A DNA stretch of 64,000 nt from Pseudoalteromonas umbrosa (GTDB lineage: Bacteria; Pseudomonadota; Gammaproteobacteria; Enterobacterales; Alteromonadaceae). The position numbers were made by a program, and so were the translations under genes. A model generated the notes under the pieces. The model did not search any database. It saw only the letters and a list, made by a program, of their open reading frames with translations, and was not told where the DNA came from. This document shows positions 13,589 to 28,500 of this stretch, piece after piece (position 1 is the first letter of the stretch; each line of letters starts with the position of its first letter). The stretch lies in contig NZ_JASJUU010000001.1 in the NCBI RefSeq assembly GCF_030125375.1, positions 1,500,971-1,564,970 on the forward strand, given 5' to 3'.

Positions 13589-16500
13589 ATGAAAAACAAG
13601 CAAGATACTACGGCTAACAAACACACATCAGCTCAACAAGAGATTGCCATTGTTGGTATATCGCTGCGCTTTCCCGGCGCTAGCAGCAAAGAGCAGTTTT
13701 GGCACAACTTAGCAAACAAAGTAAGTAGTATCAGCGAGATCCCAGCGGCGCGCTTTCGATGGCAAGATGACTTTGACCCAGCTCCGAAAAAAGACGAACA
13801 AAAAATCGTGAGTAAATGGGGCGGATTTATCGACAATATTGACGGTTTTGATGCCGGATTTTTTGCCATTTCCCCCAAAGAAGCGCAAAGCATGGACCCA
13901 CAACAACGCCTGAGCATGGAGCTGGCGTGGCAATGTTTTGAAGATGCGGGGTTGTCTCCAAGCACCTTCAAAAATACCAAAACGGGGGTGTACTTAGGTT
14001 GCAGTAATACCGATTATCAAGAGCTTGCCACGGGCAATATCGACCCGCATTTTTTAACGGGCATGTCGACTGGGGTTTTTGCCAATCGCATATCCCATTA
14101 TTTTAATTTCCAAGGCCCCAGCGAAACCGTCGATACCGCGTGTTCATCATCTTTGGTTGCATTGCACAAAGCCATGAACGACTTTAATGCCGGTGAGATC
14201 AACGCAGCTTTAGTTGGCGGTGTTAACCTGCTAATCACCAAAAGTCGCTATGTGTCATTCAGTAAGCTCGGGGTGTTATCGCCAAATGGCCGTTGCAAAA
14301 CCCTAGATGCCAACGCCGATGGCTATGTGCGTGGCGAAGGCGTGGGCATGGTACTGCTGATGCCATTAGAGCGTGCCTTGAAAGAAAACCTCACTGTATA
14401 CGGTGTGGTCAAAGGCAGCAGTGTCGGTCATTCAGGTCACACCAATACCCTCACCTCACCCAGTCCTTTTTCGCAATCTCGTGTCATTCAAGAGGCCATC
14501 GATAATGCGGGGGTCCATAGTGATGATTTATCTTACATTGAGCTACATGGGACAGGCACTCGACTTGGCGACCCAATCGAAATTCAAGGCCTAAAACGCG
14601 CTTTTCGTGCCACCAAATCTAAAAAGTCAGACGGAGACTCTGCTTGTTATCTCAGCACGGTAAAAACCAATATCGGTCACTTGGAGTCCGCTGCAGGCAT
14701 AGCGGGTATCATCAAGGTCCTCTTGAGTTTTAAACACCAACAAGTACCGCCGCTACAAAACTTCGAGACATTAAACCCCAAAATCACGCTGGATAATTCA
14801 CCATTTGCCTTAGCAACTGACTGTGTACCCTTAGCGCAAAAGCATGTGCTTGCTGGTATTTCCTCATTTGGCTTTGCAGGCGTTAACGCCCATGTGATTT
14901 TGCAATCACCACCAGCTCAAATAGCAAATACCGTTAGTTTAGATACGCCAGCTGTTATTATACTCTCCGCCAAAAAGCCTGAGGCCTTAATGGCGCGCGC
15001 TAAAGCACTCAAAGCCTTTATTGAAGCGCAAAACTTAACTGATGATAACTTGGCCGATTTGGCATTTACCCTACAAGTTGGCCGCGAAGACATGAGCCAA
15101 CGCTTGGCTTTTAGTGCCAGTTCAATGGCTGAAGTAACAAAACAGCTTAATCTATTTATTGAAGGCAAAAACGGCGCTTGGCCGCAAGGTAAAGCAGATA
15201 AAGACAACGCGAGTACCTGTATAAAAGCAGATAATCAAAACGCCTCAGATGCACTAAACCAATGGCTATCAGGTGCGACTGTTGATTGGTCAGCACTTTA
15301 TCCTGATGCTAAACCACAGCGACTTGCCCTGCCCGGCTATCCGTTTAACCCAAAACCATACTGGATAACCTCAAAAAAAGATGCGCCAACAACCGAGGTT
15401 TTACATCCACTACTGCATAAAGCACTACCTGCTTTTGATGAACTGCTATTTAGCTCGACTTTTACTGGCGACGAATTCTTCTTGGCTGACCACAAAATCA
15501 ATGGCGAGTGCGTATTGCCTGGGGTTTGCACGTTAGAAATGGTCCGTGCAGCCATCGCGTTATCCCACAATTTAGATGCATCCCATGCCATTCAAATAAA
15601 AAACGTCAAATGGCTGCGCCCTATAAGCATTGAGCAAGGGGCACCGACTGAGCAAAACACCATTTATGTATCCCTTTGGCAGTCAGATAGTGCAATGCAG
15701 TTTGAAGTGTGGCAAAAGCACGAAGGCGCACAACAAGTCTGTGCCTCAGGAGAGGTGCAAGTGTCGCAGCACAGCGCGCCCGTCACCTTATTTGAATTAA
15801 CCACAGAGTCTGACCAGCTACTTACCCCAAGTGACGCTTACGCCACGTTCAAAAACATGGGCATAGACTACGGCACCCGCTTTCAAGGCCTACAGCAGTT
15901 AAGTAAACAAGACACGACAGCAACCGCTAAAGTGGTCATTCCTTCATCGTGTAGCCAAGGCTTTGGCTTATCACCTGCACTTGTCGACGCGGCGCTGCAA
16001 TCCTTAATCATATTTGCCGACCAATCACACGCAGCCCTGCCATTTGCCACCGAGCAAGTGTGCTTTTACAACGCACAGCAATTAAGTGAAGCACAGCACA
16101 ATGAAGTCTGGGTCAAAGCGACGCAGACAAGCAACAACACAGATAACACACAAAAGTTTGATTTGGATATCTGTGATCTCGATGGCAATTTACTTATGGG
16201 CATTAAAGGCTTTTCAACTCGAAAAGTGCCATTAGATGCTGTCAAACCAAGCACACAAGACCTGCTCACGCTCACGCCTTGCTGGCAAGCAGCCACACCC
16301 GACTTTGCAACATCTTCTGTACAGTACGCAGCTTATTTAGGGCCACAGGCATTAAAACCAGATTGGTTAACAGAGAGTACAGACACCAATGAGCTGGTTT
16401 GGCTGGCAAAAGATGAGTACGCACAGCCGCTGGCTTTATTCCAACAACTCAAGCGTATGTTGGCAGACGGGTTTGATAGTAAACCACTGTCAATCACCTT

Positions 16501-19500
16501 AGTGACAAAACAAACACAAGCCGTTTTTGGCCAAAATGAACAAACTAACTGCGAAGGTGCTGGCCTAATTGGCCTACTGCAAAGCGTTACACAGGAATAC
16601 CCAAGCTGGACGGTGCGTATCATAGATGCGGCGCAATTAGATTCTATTCCAAGTGAGTTTACAACGCTGCCTGCGGGGTTGTATGCGCATCGTACCGAAC
16701 AATATTTTAGCTTGGAACTCGCGCAACACACCTATCTAGATGCGGCAGCTAACAATGCGAGTCTGCAAAAACAAGGCACCTATCTCGTACTGGGCGGGGC
16801 TGGCGGTCTTGGCCAAGTATGGAGCGAGTGGATGATAAAGCACCACGATGCGCAAATCATCTGGCTTGGCCGCCGTGAACTAAACACCGGCATTCAAAGC
16901 GATATTGACCGCTTAGCAAAGCTTGGTAAAGCCCCTGTATACATTCAATGTGATGCCAGTGACAAAGATGCGATGGAAAGTGCATCTAAAAGCATCACCC
17001 GTCAATTTGGTGATTTAAATGGTGTGGTGCATTCAATTTTACACCTAGAAGACCAAACGCTGGCAAATATGGATGACGCGCAATTTAACCGCAGCTATAA
17101 CGCCAAGCAGCAAACCGGAGAAGTCGCACTGGAAGTATTCAGCCAAGCCGACTTAGACTTTTTCTTGTTCTTCTCATCTATGCAGTCGTTTTCTCCTGCA
17201 GCAGGGCAAAGTAACTATGCCGCTGGGTGCGTATATCTAGATTCACTTGCTCGCACTTACCAGCATAAGTGCCCAGTTAAAATCATCAATTGGGGATACT
17301 GGGGCTCTGTGGGCGTAGTCCAAGACGAATACTACCAAAAGAAAATGATGGCGATGGGCATTGGCTCTATCGAGGCAGAGCAAGGCATGCAAGCACTTAC
17401 GACCTTGATGGGCGCAAACTTAGCGCAAGCGGGCGTGCTTAAAATCACACAAGCCGCACTAACTGATACCTTTAAGTTACAGAGCTTTAGTGCACAAGGC
17501 GCGCAGCACGCACTCGCAAAGCAAAGCTCTAAACATCAAGCGCCTAAGCAAGATAGCAAAGCGCAGGTTGACCTAAACCAACTTTGCGCGGCGCTCCACC
17601 AAGCTGGTTGGCAACACCCAGACCAGCGTGAACATGCCCTTGCATCTTTGCCTGAGTACTTCAGCAACTGGTGGACAGAGACCGAGCGCTATTTAGAAGC
17701 ACACCAGCTAATGCAAAATGGTGTTATTCAAGATGTTGAAGCTGCCCATAACTCAAATTCATCGGAAAATCTACTAGATAATTGTTTGGCGAGTTTGCCT
17801 GCCATTTTAAATGGCGATATCAAAGCCACGGATGCGCTCTTTCCCAATGCATCCATGGCCTTAGTCGAAGCGGTTTATCAAAATAATCCGGTTGCGGATT
17901 ATGCAAATGCGGTGTTGATTGAGCAGCTGCAAACCTACTTGGCGACAGCCAACTTGGAATCAATACGCGTGCTTGAAATTGGCGCAGGTACTGGCGGCAC
18001 GACCCGCTCTGTTTTACCAGCGCTTAAGCCGTGGAAAGTTGAAGAATACGCTTATACTGATTTATCAAAAGCATTTTTTAACCATGCCAAAGCGCAGTAT
18101 CAAACTGATTACCCATTTGTTGACACCAAATACCTAGATATCAGCAAGCCTCTTGCAGGACAAAATATTGATATCGGCAGCTATGATGTGGTGATTGCTA
18201 CTAACGTTCTGCACGCCACAGCGGACATTAAAAACACCCTGCAAAATGCCAAGGCTTGCTTAAAGCAAGGCGGTGTTTTACTTATCAATGAAGTGGTAAA
18301 AACCTCCTTATTTACACATCTGACATTTGGCTTGTTAGAGGGATGGTGGCTAAGCCAAGATAAGCACTTACGCTTAGTAGGCTCGCCAATGTTGTCTATC
18401 GAAAACTGGCAACAAGCCCTTTATGAAACTGGATTTGAAAACGCCTTTGCCGCTGGCGATGCAAGCACTCCTCAGCAAGTTTTTTGCGCCCAGAGCGATG
18501 GCTTTTCTTTACAAGCAAAAACGCCAACACACACCAAGAACAAAGACAAAAAAGATAACCCCAAAGCAACACAGAGTATGAGCAGTACACCAATACAACA
18601 ACCACAACACAATGCAGATCCCTCCGCGCTGACTGAATTTGTCCACAATGCGCTATTTGACATTGCAAGTGCCGCCCTAGACATGACTCCTAGCGAATTA
18701 GACGCAGATGAGTCATTCGCAGACTACGGGGTAGACTCTATTTTAGCCATTCAAATACTGGATGAGATCAATGCCAAGTTTAACGTAAACTTGCCAGCAA
18801 CCTTGCTGTTTGACTACCCATCAATTGACACATTGAGTGCTTATATCATCGCAGAACATAAAGAGCAGGTTTTAGCGATAATGCCGGCACAAAGCGACAG
18901 CAACGCAACTGAACACGCTGTTAAAACAAATACAAATTCTGATAACACGCACAACTTGCGCAAGCACAGTTCACACAGCAAAGTGGTGCAATCAGAGCAA
19001 GAAAACTTAACAACACAAGCACCTACTCACAGTGGCAAAATCGCCATTGTGGGCATGAGCGGTCAATTTGGTGATGCGGACAATCTCGAAGAGTTTTGGA
19101 GCATGCTGGCGGAAAAACGCACCTCGGTCAAAGCACAAACACGATGGGATTTATCACGCCTTACTGACAATCAGCAAAGCTGGAGCAAATACGCCAGCTT
19201 GCTGAATGACATCAGTCTGTTTGATGCGCCCTTTTTCTCAATTACGCCGCAAGAAGCCATGTACATGGACCCCCAGCAAAGACTCTTTTTGCAAGAAACG
19301 TATAAAGCTTTAGAAGACGCCAATATGATCACCAAAGTTGCGGGTCAAAATGTCGGCGTGTACTTGGGGTGTGCGCAAAGTGATTATGCTGGCTTGGCCG
19401 AAGAAGATGCGCCCGCACAAGTGTTTTGGGGCAATGCAGGATCGGTTATCCCAGCTCGTGTTTCTTACTTTTTAAATTTAAAAGGCCCTGCCCTTGCCAT

Positions 19501-22500
19501 AGACACGGCGTGTTCGTCCTCTTTGGTTGCCCTTCATAGTGCGTGTCGGGCTTTAAACAACAATGAGATCAGCAGCGCTCTTGTCGGCGGTGTTGCCACG
19601 TTATGTACACCTAAATTTTCCATTCATGCGGGTAAAGCAGGCATGCTGAGCCCAGATGGCACCTGCTATACCTTTGACGATCGCGCCAATGGCTTTGTGC
19701 CCGGTGAAGGCGCAGGTGTGCTCGTACTGAAAAAGCTTGAAGACGCCGAGCGCGAAGGCGACCACATTTACGGTGTGATCCTAGGCTCTGCCACCAATCA
19801 AGATGGCACCACCAGCGGGATCACCGCACCGAGTTCTTTATCACAAGAGCAATTGCACCGCGATATTTACGCACGCTTTGACATTGCACCCGATTCAATT
19901 CAAATGATCGAAGCCCATGGTACAGGCACAAAACTGGGCGACCCCATTGAGTTTCAGGCGCTGACCCGTGCATTTAGAGCCCACACCGACAGCAACGAGT
20001 TTTGTGCACTTGGCTCGGTCAAAACCAACATCGGCCACTGCCTAACCGCAGCGGGCGTTGCAGGGGTGATCAAAGCACTACTTGCCATGAAGCACCGCAC
20101 TATTCCTGCCTCGCTTCACTATGAGCAAGGCAACAGTCACATCAATTGGCACAACACGCCATTTTTTGTCAACCAAGAAGCCATCGCATGGCAAAGCAAC
20201 AACGGGCAAAAACGCCGTGCTGCAGTGAGCTCCTTCGGTTTTAGTGGCACCAACGCCCATGTTGTACTTGAGGAATATCAGCCTCAATCAATCAAGCAGC
20301 AAAGCACGACTACGCAACCTGTGATCATCACCCTCAGTGCCAAAAGCAAAGATTCACTCAATGACAAAGCGCATGCCTTGAAGTCGTGGCTGACACGCAA
20401 AAACCTACAAGACAGCGCCCTGACTAACCTTGCCTTCACGCTACAAAGCGCCCGTGAAGAGATGGACTATCGCATGGCATTTACCGCAAGTACTATTGCA
20501 GATGTGCAAGGTGGCCTGACGCAATTTACAAACAAGGCACGTGGTCACTACAAGCAAGGGGAAGTCAAACAAGGTAAAGAGATTTTAAGCGCACTTGATA
20601 GCAGTGACTTTATGCGTTGGATAGAGCAAGGCGACTTAAACAAGTTGCTGGCGCTTTGGGTTGTTGGTGCTGACATCGATTGGCCTTTATTGTACACACA
20701 GCAAACGCCAGCGCTATTGCGCTTACCCACTTATCCGTTTGCTAAAACGTCATTTTGGCTACCAGAGAAAAGTACACATAAATCCGTTGAAAAATGCGAG
20801 CCAAGTGCTGCGCTCGACTTTAATGGTCCAAGCGAAAACGTGCAAAGCACACAAGCTTTTGAACCTATTCCACAGCTACCAATCAAACAGGCACTTAATG
20901 CACCATCGGCACTACTCCATTACACTGCAAACTGGGCGGAAAAGCCGTTAACTTCTACTGAGCCTGCAACATATCATCGTCAAGTTGTACTGCTTGGTGA
21001 TGACTTACCGGAAATATACTCTGTATCAAGCACGCGTCTAAGTTGCACAGCTACTGAAGCTCAAGCGCAATTAGAAGCCTATACAAATGGTCTTATCGAC
21101 TACTTTAAGCAGCTCGAACTGCAGCAAGGCACCATCACCAAAAAGACGCCGAGCAAGTTACTTGTTCAAGTTGTGGTGAAAGACCAAACCTCGCTTTTAT
21201 CTTCCCTCAATGGTGTACTCAAAACAGCCGCCATCGAATACAGCAACATTGAGACTCAGCTAATTGCCGTTGATGATACAAATAATTTTGAACACCTTGT
21301 TGAGAATGAAGCGAAAAAACAGGACGCTTGTATACGCTACCAACAAGGACAGCGACAAATTTTAACCTTTGACTTGCAAGCCTATCAGCAAGTTGACACC
21401 ACCACTTTGCCTTGGAAAGAAAATGGTGTGTATGTCATAACAGGCGGCCTTGGCCAACTTGGTCAAACCTTTGCCAAAGAAATCATCCAACATACTAAAC
21501 AAGCACATATTGTGTTTGTTGGTCGCCGTGCACCTAACGATACGATTCAATCACACCTTGATGCACTTGGATGCGAGCCTTCAAGATTGAGCTATGTATC
21601 ATTGGATATTGCCAATCATGATGACGTCAACGCACTTTTTACAAACCTCAAAGCCAAACATGGTGGTATCACAGGCATAATTCATAGTGCCGGAGTGATC
21701 AAAGACCAACTGATAAGCAATAAAACGCCGCAAGAAGTCGCACAGGTGTTTGCGCCAAAAGTAGCTGGCTTAATCGCTTTAGATGAAGCAAGTAAAACAT
21801 GTGATTTAGACTTTTTTGTCTGCTTCTCTTCAATTGCGGGTGTATTTGGCAATATGGGACAGGCAGATTATGCCTGTGCTAACGCCTTTATGGACCGCTT
21901 TATGGCAGCTCGTCAAACGCAAGTATCACAAGGTATGCGTAGCGGTTTGAGCCTGTCGATTAACTGGCCATTGTGGTCAGAAGGCGGCATGCAGGTTGAC
22001 TCATTAACCACGTCTATTTTGCAATCTCAAGGCATTGAAGTCATGCCGAATGAAGTCGGTATCGATGCGTTTTATCGTATTTTTACCTTGCACAACATCC
22101 CTACTCAGCACTGTTTTTTATACGGCGATGCCAGCAAATTAACACAGCTTTGGCACAAGCCTAGCACCACAACTCAGCGCATCAACACCAGCTCTGTTGA
22201 GGGGGGAAAAAGCCACGCCCAGATCCGTGACCATGTTAAATCAATTATTACCGACATCACTAAAATCGACGTGCAAGACTTAGACGATGAGGTTGATTTT
22301 AAAGACATGGGCTTTGACTCCATCATGTTGATGTCTGTGGTGCAAAGGCTTGAGTCTGATACGTTTTTGAGCATTGAAACTTTGCCACCCGCACTGCTTT
22401 TTGAAATAAGTACCATCAATGAGTTATGTGATTATTTGGCTGCGCACCAACTGCCAACGCAAGTGGATGAGCCCTTAGTTCAAAGCACACCAGCCAGTGC

Positions 22501-25500
22501 AAATTTACATGGACCAATGCCACTGTCAAAAGCTCAGCAAGGTCTGTGGTTACTGCACAAGCAAAACCCGCAACTAAGCACTTACCATGTACCAATGGTT
22601 TTTGAAGTCAACGACTTAAATGTGGATTGCATGCAGGCTGCGCTTAACTGGCTCTGCAAAAAACACCCCATTTTATCGGTGCAGCTTGCTGAAGTGGAAG
22701 GCTTACCTCAACAACAAATCACAGGGCTTACACCCACACTGGTGCAAAATCACACGCCAGTGGCATCAAAATCAGCCTTGATTGATTTGATCCAAGCTGA
22801 CATCAAGCAGCCATTCGCGATGACACAATCACACTCAGCGCACAGCCCGCTGCTGTGGCGCGCAGCACATTGGCAAATCAACGGCCAGCTCGATGTGGTG
22901 GTTTTAGTATTCCATCACCTCATCATTGACGGTGTCTCTGCGACCCTATTGCTTGAACAATTATGGCAAACTTACCACGCTTTGGTCGCCAATGAGCCAC
23001 TAGAGCAAGCTCAACCAGATACTGGCTTTTTCACCTACCTTGAGTGGGAAAAGCAGATGCTTAACAGCGAGCAAAGCACACAGCTAACACATTATTGGCA
23101 AACACAGTTGCAAGGTGTTGAGTCTGAGCTGACATTAGCTGGCAAACAAGAAAAGCAACATGCGAACAAGCAAGCAAAACGACTTGAACTGGCAATGAAT
23201 AACAATCAAGTGCAGCGTATTCACCAATTTTGCAGTCGCAATAAGATAAACCCGGCCGCGTTTTTCTTATCTGCGTTTCAAACCCTGTTGAGTGCCAAAA
23301 CACGACGTGGCGACATCACCTTGGGTGTGCCAGTGCTGCACCGTCCAGCCAGTGATATGGCCAACTCATTAGGCTTGTTTGTAAACCAGCTGCCACTTAG
23401 GGCTTCTGTCAATCAGTCGCGCTCATTCTCGCAATTGGCCCTACAAAACCAACACCAGCTAGGCGAGCTTATAAAGCACAGTGGCTATCCATTTGCTGAA
23501 ATCGTCCGCGCAACAGGTGCGAAACGCGCGATGCACAGCCATCCGATTTTTCAAATCGGGTTTGCCTACCATAACTTCTTAAAACCAGATTGGGTTGAGT
23601 CTAATCAAGACTTAGTAAACGCCATTTGGCCCGAATGTGTACAGGAGCCTGAGCTAGATTTAAGCTTGGAAGTCACCCCTTTATCACACAGCTTTAAAGT
23701 TGCATTTAAATTTGATGAAACCGTCTACCCTTCAGCAATTATTGATGCATTAGCTAAAGAGTATGCAAGTTTAATTGATGACGTGATGTTTGCAGGCGAG
23801 CAAGCACTTGGCAGCTTACCAGTCTTTGCTAACTTAAAAACCCTGCCAGCGGCTCAACCGACCCTAGTCAATTTGTTTGAAGCACAAGCCGCTATGCACC
23901 CAGAGCACATCGCCGTTTGCTTTGGTATGCAGTCAATCAATTACCGTCAGCTCAACGACAAAGCCAATCAATTTGCAAACACGCTCTTAAATCACCCTGA
24001 ATTTAAGCAAGGCACTGAAAACCTCATTGCGCTATGTGCCAAACCTTCTATTGAGTTAATCGTCGCGATACTGGGGATATTAAAATCAGGTGCAGCCTAT
24101 GTGCCACTTGATCCCAACTCACCTGCGGCGCGCATTCAATATATTTTAGAAGACGCCAAACCAAGTATTTTAGTACTTGGCGCAGAGATGCCACTTGCAG
24201 GGGCCTACCAGCACCATCAAGTGATTAATTTGCAAGCGGCCCTTGCAAGTACGACACAAGTTGCCAATATCAATCGCGCATCTGCATCCAACTTGGCGTA
24301 CATCATTTATACATCGGGCTCAACGGGCAAGCCAAAAGGCGTTTTGGTTGAGCATCACAATGTATGCAGTTTATTTAACAACACCCAATCGTTATTTGGT
24401 TTTAACGAGCAAGATACTTGGTGCTTGTTCCACTCTTATGCCTTTGATTTTTCGGTGTGGGAAATTTGGGGTGCGCTACTACACGGCGGCAAGCTTTTGA
24501 TCCCTGATGAGCTTACTCGCAAAGAATCCGTGAGTTTTGCCAAGTTTGTTATCGATAACCAAGTGACTATTTTAAACCAAACGCCATCGGCATTTTACCC
24601 ACTGATGGATAACTTGCTGGCAAGCCCACACAATGCACTGCGTAAAGTGATATTTGGTGGTGAAGCACTCGATGTGAGCAAGCTGGCTCCTTGGTTTGAG
24701 CAAGCACAGCCACAAGCAGATCTTGTAAACATGTATGGCATTACTGAAACCACTGTGCATGTGACCGAAGTCACCATAGATGCGAGCATGGTATATGGCG
24801 CACAAGCGAGCAGTATCATAGGTCGTGCCTTACCCGGCTACGAAGTGTTGTTGTTAGATGAACAATTTAACCCAGCTCAAGTAGGCCAAGTTGGTGAGAT
24901 TTTTGTCGCAGGTTGTGGCGTGACTCGAGGCTATCACAATCAACCAGCTCTGACTGATGCACGCTTTATTACTCACATTGATGGCAAACGCCTTTACCGC
25001 TCAGGTGATTTAGCCCGCTTCAATGAATCTGGTTTACTGGAATACATGGGCCGAGCCGATGACCAAGTTCAGATCCGTGGACACCGCATTGAACTTGGCG
25101 AAGTCCAACATGCACTGCAATCACTGAGCTACATCACAGACGCCTATGTCACTAGCGCACAAAAGCAACGTGGACAAGTTTTGGTGGCGTATATCATTGC
25201 CCCTGATGCGCCATCGACTGCGAAGATCCGCACCGATTTACTGAGTAAATTGCCTGAATACATGATACCTGCTTATTTTGTATTGGTGCCCCATTTCCCA
25301 ATTACTTCAAACGGTAAAATAGATAAGCAGACATTGTCAAAGCAGTTACCATTTGTGCCATCACAAACAGCAATGTTAGACGCAAAGTCTAACGCCAGCA
25401 CCCTCACTGCAACACCTAAACTGACTGAGCAATCAGAGCTCAAAGCCGCGGTGACACAAATTTGGCAGCAAGTTTTAGAAGTCGACCACATCGCCTCCAA

Positions 25501-28500
25501 CGTGCCTTTTTTTGAAGCTGGCGGTGATTCACTGCTGGCCAATGTGCTCACTGCTAAGTTCAAATCACAGTTAGATGTTGAGTTTCCGCTCACGCAGATT
25601 TTTCAATCCAGCACCATAGATGCGATGACAGATTTTATCGCCCAAGCGCAAAGTACGCATACGCAAGTGCCAGCTCAAAAGATAACAAGCAATGCAGCTA
25701 ATAGCGATTCTCACAATCAAGATATTCGCACTCAAGATATCGCACTGATCGGCCTGTCTTGCCAGTACCCTGATTCGCAGAACCACACCGAATTTTGGCA
25801 TAATTTGGTCAACGAAAAAGACTTTCTCAAACGACTCAGTGAGTCTACTGAGCAAGGCGACATTACTTGGCTCGACTCTTGGGTTGAGGGCCAAGACCAA
25901 TTTGACCCAGAGTTTTTCAATATCTCTGAAAAGAACGCCAAAACAATGAGCTACTCGCAACGTCAATTGCTTCTACATGCGTGGAAAGCCATTGAAGATG
26001 CAGGCTACTGCGCTGAGAACATGCCAAATACGGGCGTGTATGTGTCATCCTCTGGTGCGGATAACCCAGATTTAAACCTGCAAGACAAGTTTAAAGATGG
26101 CCAGTTTATTTTAAATGCACAAGACTATGTGGCTTCGACCATTAATCAACCTGGTACACTGCCAACCACTATTTCATATCACCTTGGTTTTACTGGCCCA
26201 AGTTTGTTTGTGCACTCAAACTGCTCATCGTCTATGTCTGCTATCTCGTTGGCATGCAGCGCACTAAAAGCTGGCGAGATTGATTACGCCATTGTCGGCG
26301 CTGCTTGTCTTTACCCTCAGCGCTACACCGGATATGAGTACGAAAAAGGACTCAACTTTGCAGGCGATGCACGCTGTAAGGTGTTTGACGAAAAAGCCGA
26401 CGGTATGATTGGCGGCAGCGGCGTGTCTGTGATTGTATTAAAACGCGCCGATGATGCAGTCAATGACGCTGATAACATCTACAGCCTCATTCGTGGTATC
26501 AAGGTAAATAACGACGGCAAAGACAAAGCGGGCTTTTTCGCCCCGGGCACCTCAGGCCAAATGCACGTCATAGAGCAAACTTTAAAAGCGTCAGACATCT
26601 CCCCTGCTTCAATCAGCTATGTGGAAGCCCATGGTACTGGTACTGCTCTTGGTGACCCCATTGAGTTTTCATCTTTGCAGCAGATCTATCAACAATATAG
26701 CGGCGACAAACAGTTTTGCGGCTTAGGCGCTGTTAAATCTAACCTAGGTCACACAGATACGTTGGCAGGCCTCACAGGTTTGATTAAAACGTCTTTGGCA
26801 CTTTATCACAAAAAGCTGCCAGCCTCATTGCATTACAATAACGCCAATCCGCATATAGATTTAGCAAATTCACCATTTTATGTGGTCGATAGCACACGAG
26901 ATTGGCACACACCGCTACTACCAAGACGCGCAGCCGTGAGCTCTTTTGGTATTGGCGGAACCAATGCCCATGCCGTGTTGGAAGAAGCCTGTAATATCGA
27001 GCATCACGAGCTTGAAAGTCAGCTGATAAATACACCAGCCATCATTGTGCTCTCTGCACACACGCAAGCAGTATTAGACAAACAAGTCGCGCAATTACAT
27101 GACTATTTGACTGCTAATAATTTAACTGAGCGAGATCTAAGAAGACTGGCTTTTACCTTGCAGACTGGCCGCACGGTTATGGCAATTCGCACAGGTTTTG
27201 TAGTCAACTCTATTACTGAGCTGAAATCAAAACTCGCTGAATACGTGCCCACAGCTTCAATTAAGCCAACACACTCGATTGATTTAGAGCGTGCGATAAT
27301 ACTTTTAGATCATCAAGAGATCTTAGCCCATTGGGTAGAAACCGGTTTCACAAACTGGGACTTTATCTATCAAGGAGCAAGGCTGCCAAAGCTCAGCTTG
27401 CCTACCTACCCGTTTGCACTTAAAACCATTGGCCTTGGCGATACACAAACCGTGCAAATACCTAATGTTGGTGATAAAGAACAGGCTAAAGTGGCGCTGA
27501 AAGCCCCTGTTTGGGTCAAAAAAGCTAAAACAGCAAACCAAGCGAGTTCGACAGCCGCGCATGCTGAACTCCACCTTGTTTTATGTGACTTCCCTGCTCA
27601 TAAGCAATTCAGTGAACTGCCAGATACGCAAATACATACATTACACTCTGAACACTTCGCGATTGAGCAAAAAATTGCCGACTATGGCTTTCAACTGGTT
27701 GAGCTCATCAAGCACTTAGCAAAGACTAAAAAGCAGATAAAACTGCAACTGTTGATTGGTGACGATGCATCCGCCGATACTCAAGCGAATCTGCATACTT
27801 GCTTCCAAGCGCTATTAAAAACAGCCAGCCTTGAGCACAAAACTCTGCAAACACAATTGTTGGTGTTAAATGCAGAAGCAATAGAAAGTGAAGTTGCTAA
27901 GATACTCCGTGCCGAACAAAGTGGCTTTGATGATAAATTTGTACGTTACACCAGGGATGAACGTGAAATATTAACCTATCAAGCAATTACATCAGCTGAA
28001 CCAAAAATGCCGTTTAAAGCAAATGGCGTTTACCTCATCACAGGTGGCTTTGGTGGCATAGGTCAGCACTTTATCAAGGCGATCAGTGCACAACCATTTA
28101 ATAAAACCATTGTCGTGACAGGGCGTAAACCGCAAAGCCATCCTGAAGTGCAAAAGCAGTTAGTGGCGCTGAGCACATCAAATACGCAATTGCAGTACCA
28201 AAGCGTGGACGTTTCACACAAAATGAATGTGCTTTTGATGGTCCGTGACATCCTTGCCAAGCATGGTTCGCTGTGCGGTGTTATTCACTCGGCAGGCATT
28301 GTTAAAGACACGCTTTTAAGCAAAAAAGATAAGCACAGCTTTTCGCAAGTACTAGCCCCTAAAGTTTCGGGCGTGGTTGCATTGGATGAAGCCACTCAAG
28401 ATTTGGCATTGGACTTTTTTGTCTGTTTTGCAGGGCTAAGCGGCGTAAATGGTGCTTTGACGCAAGTCGACTATGCCACTGCCAATGCCTTTTTAGATAG

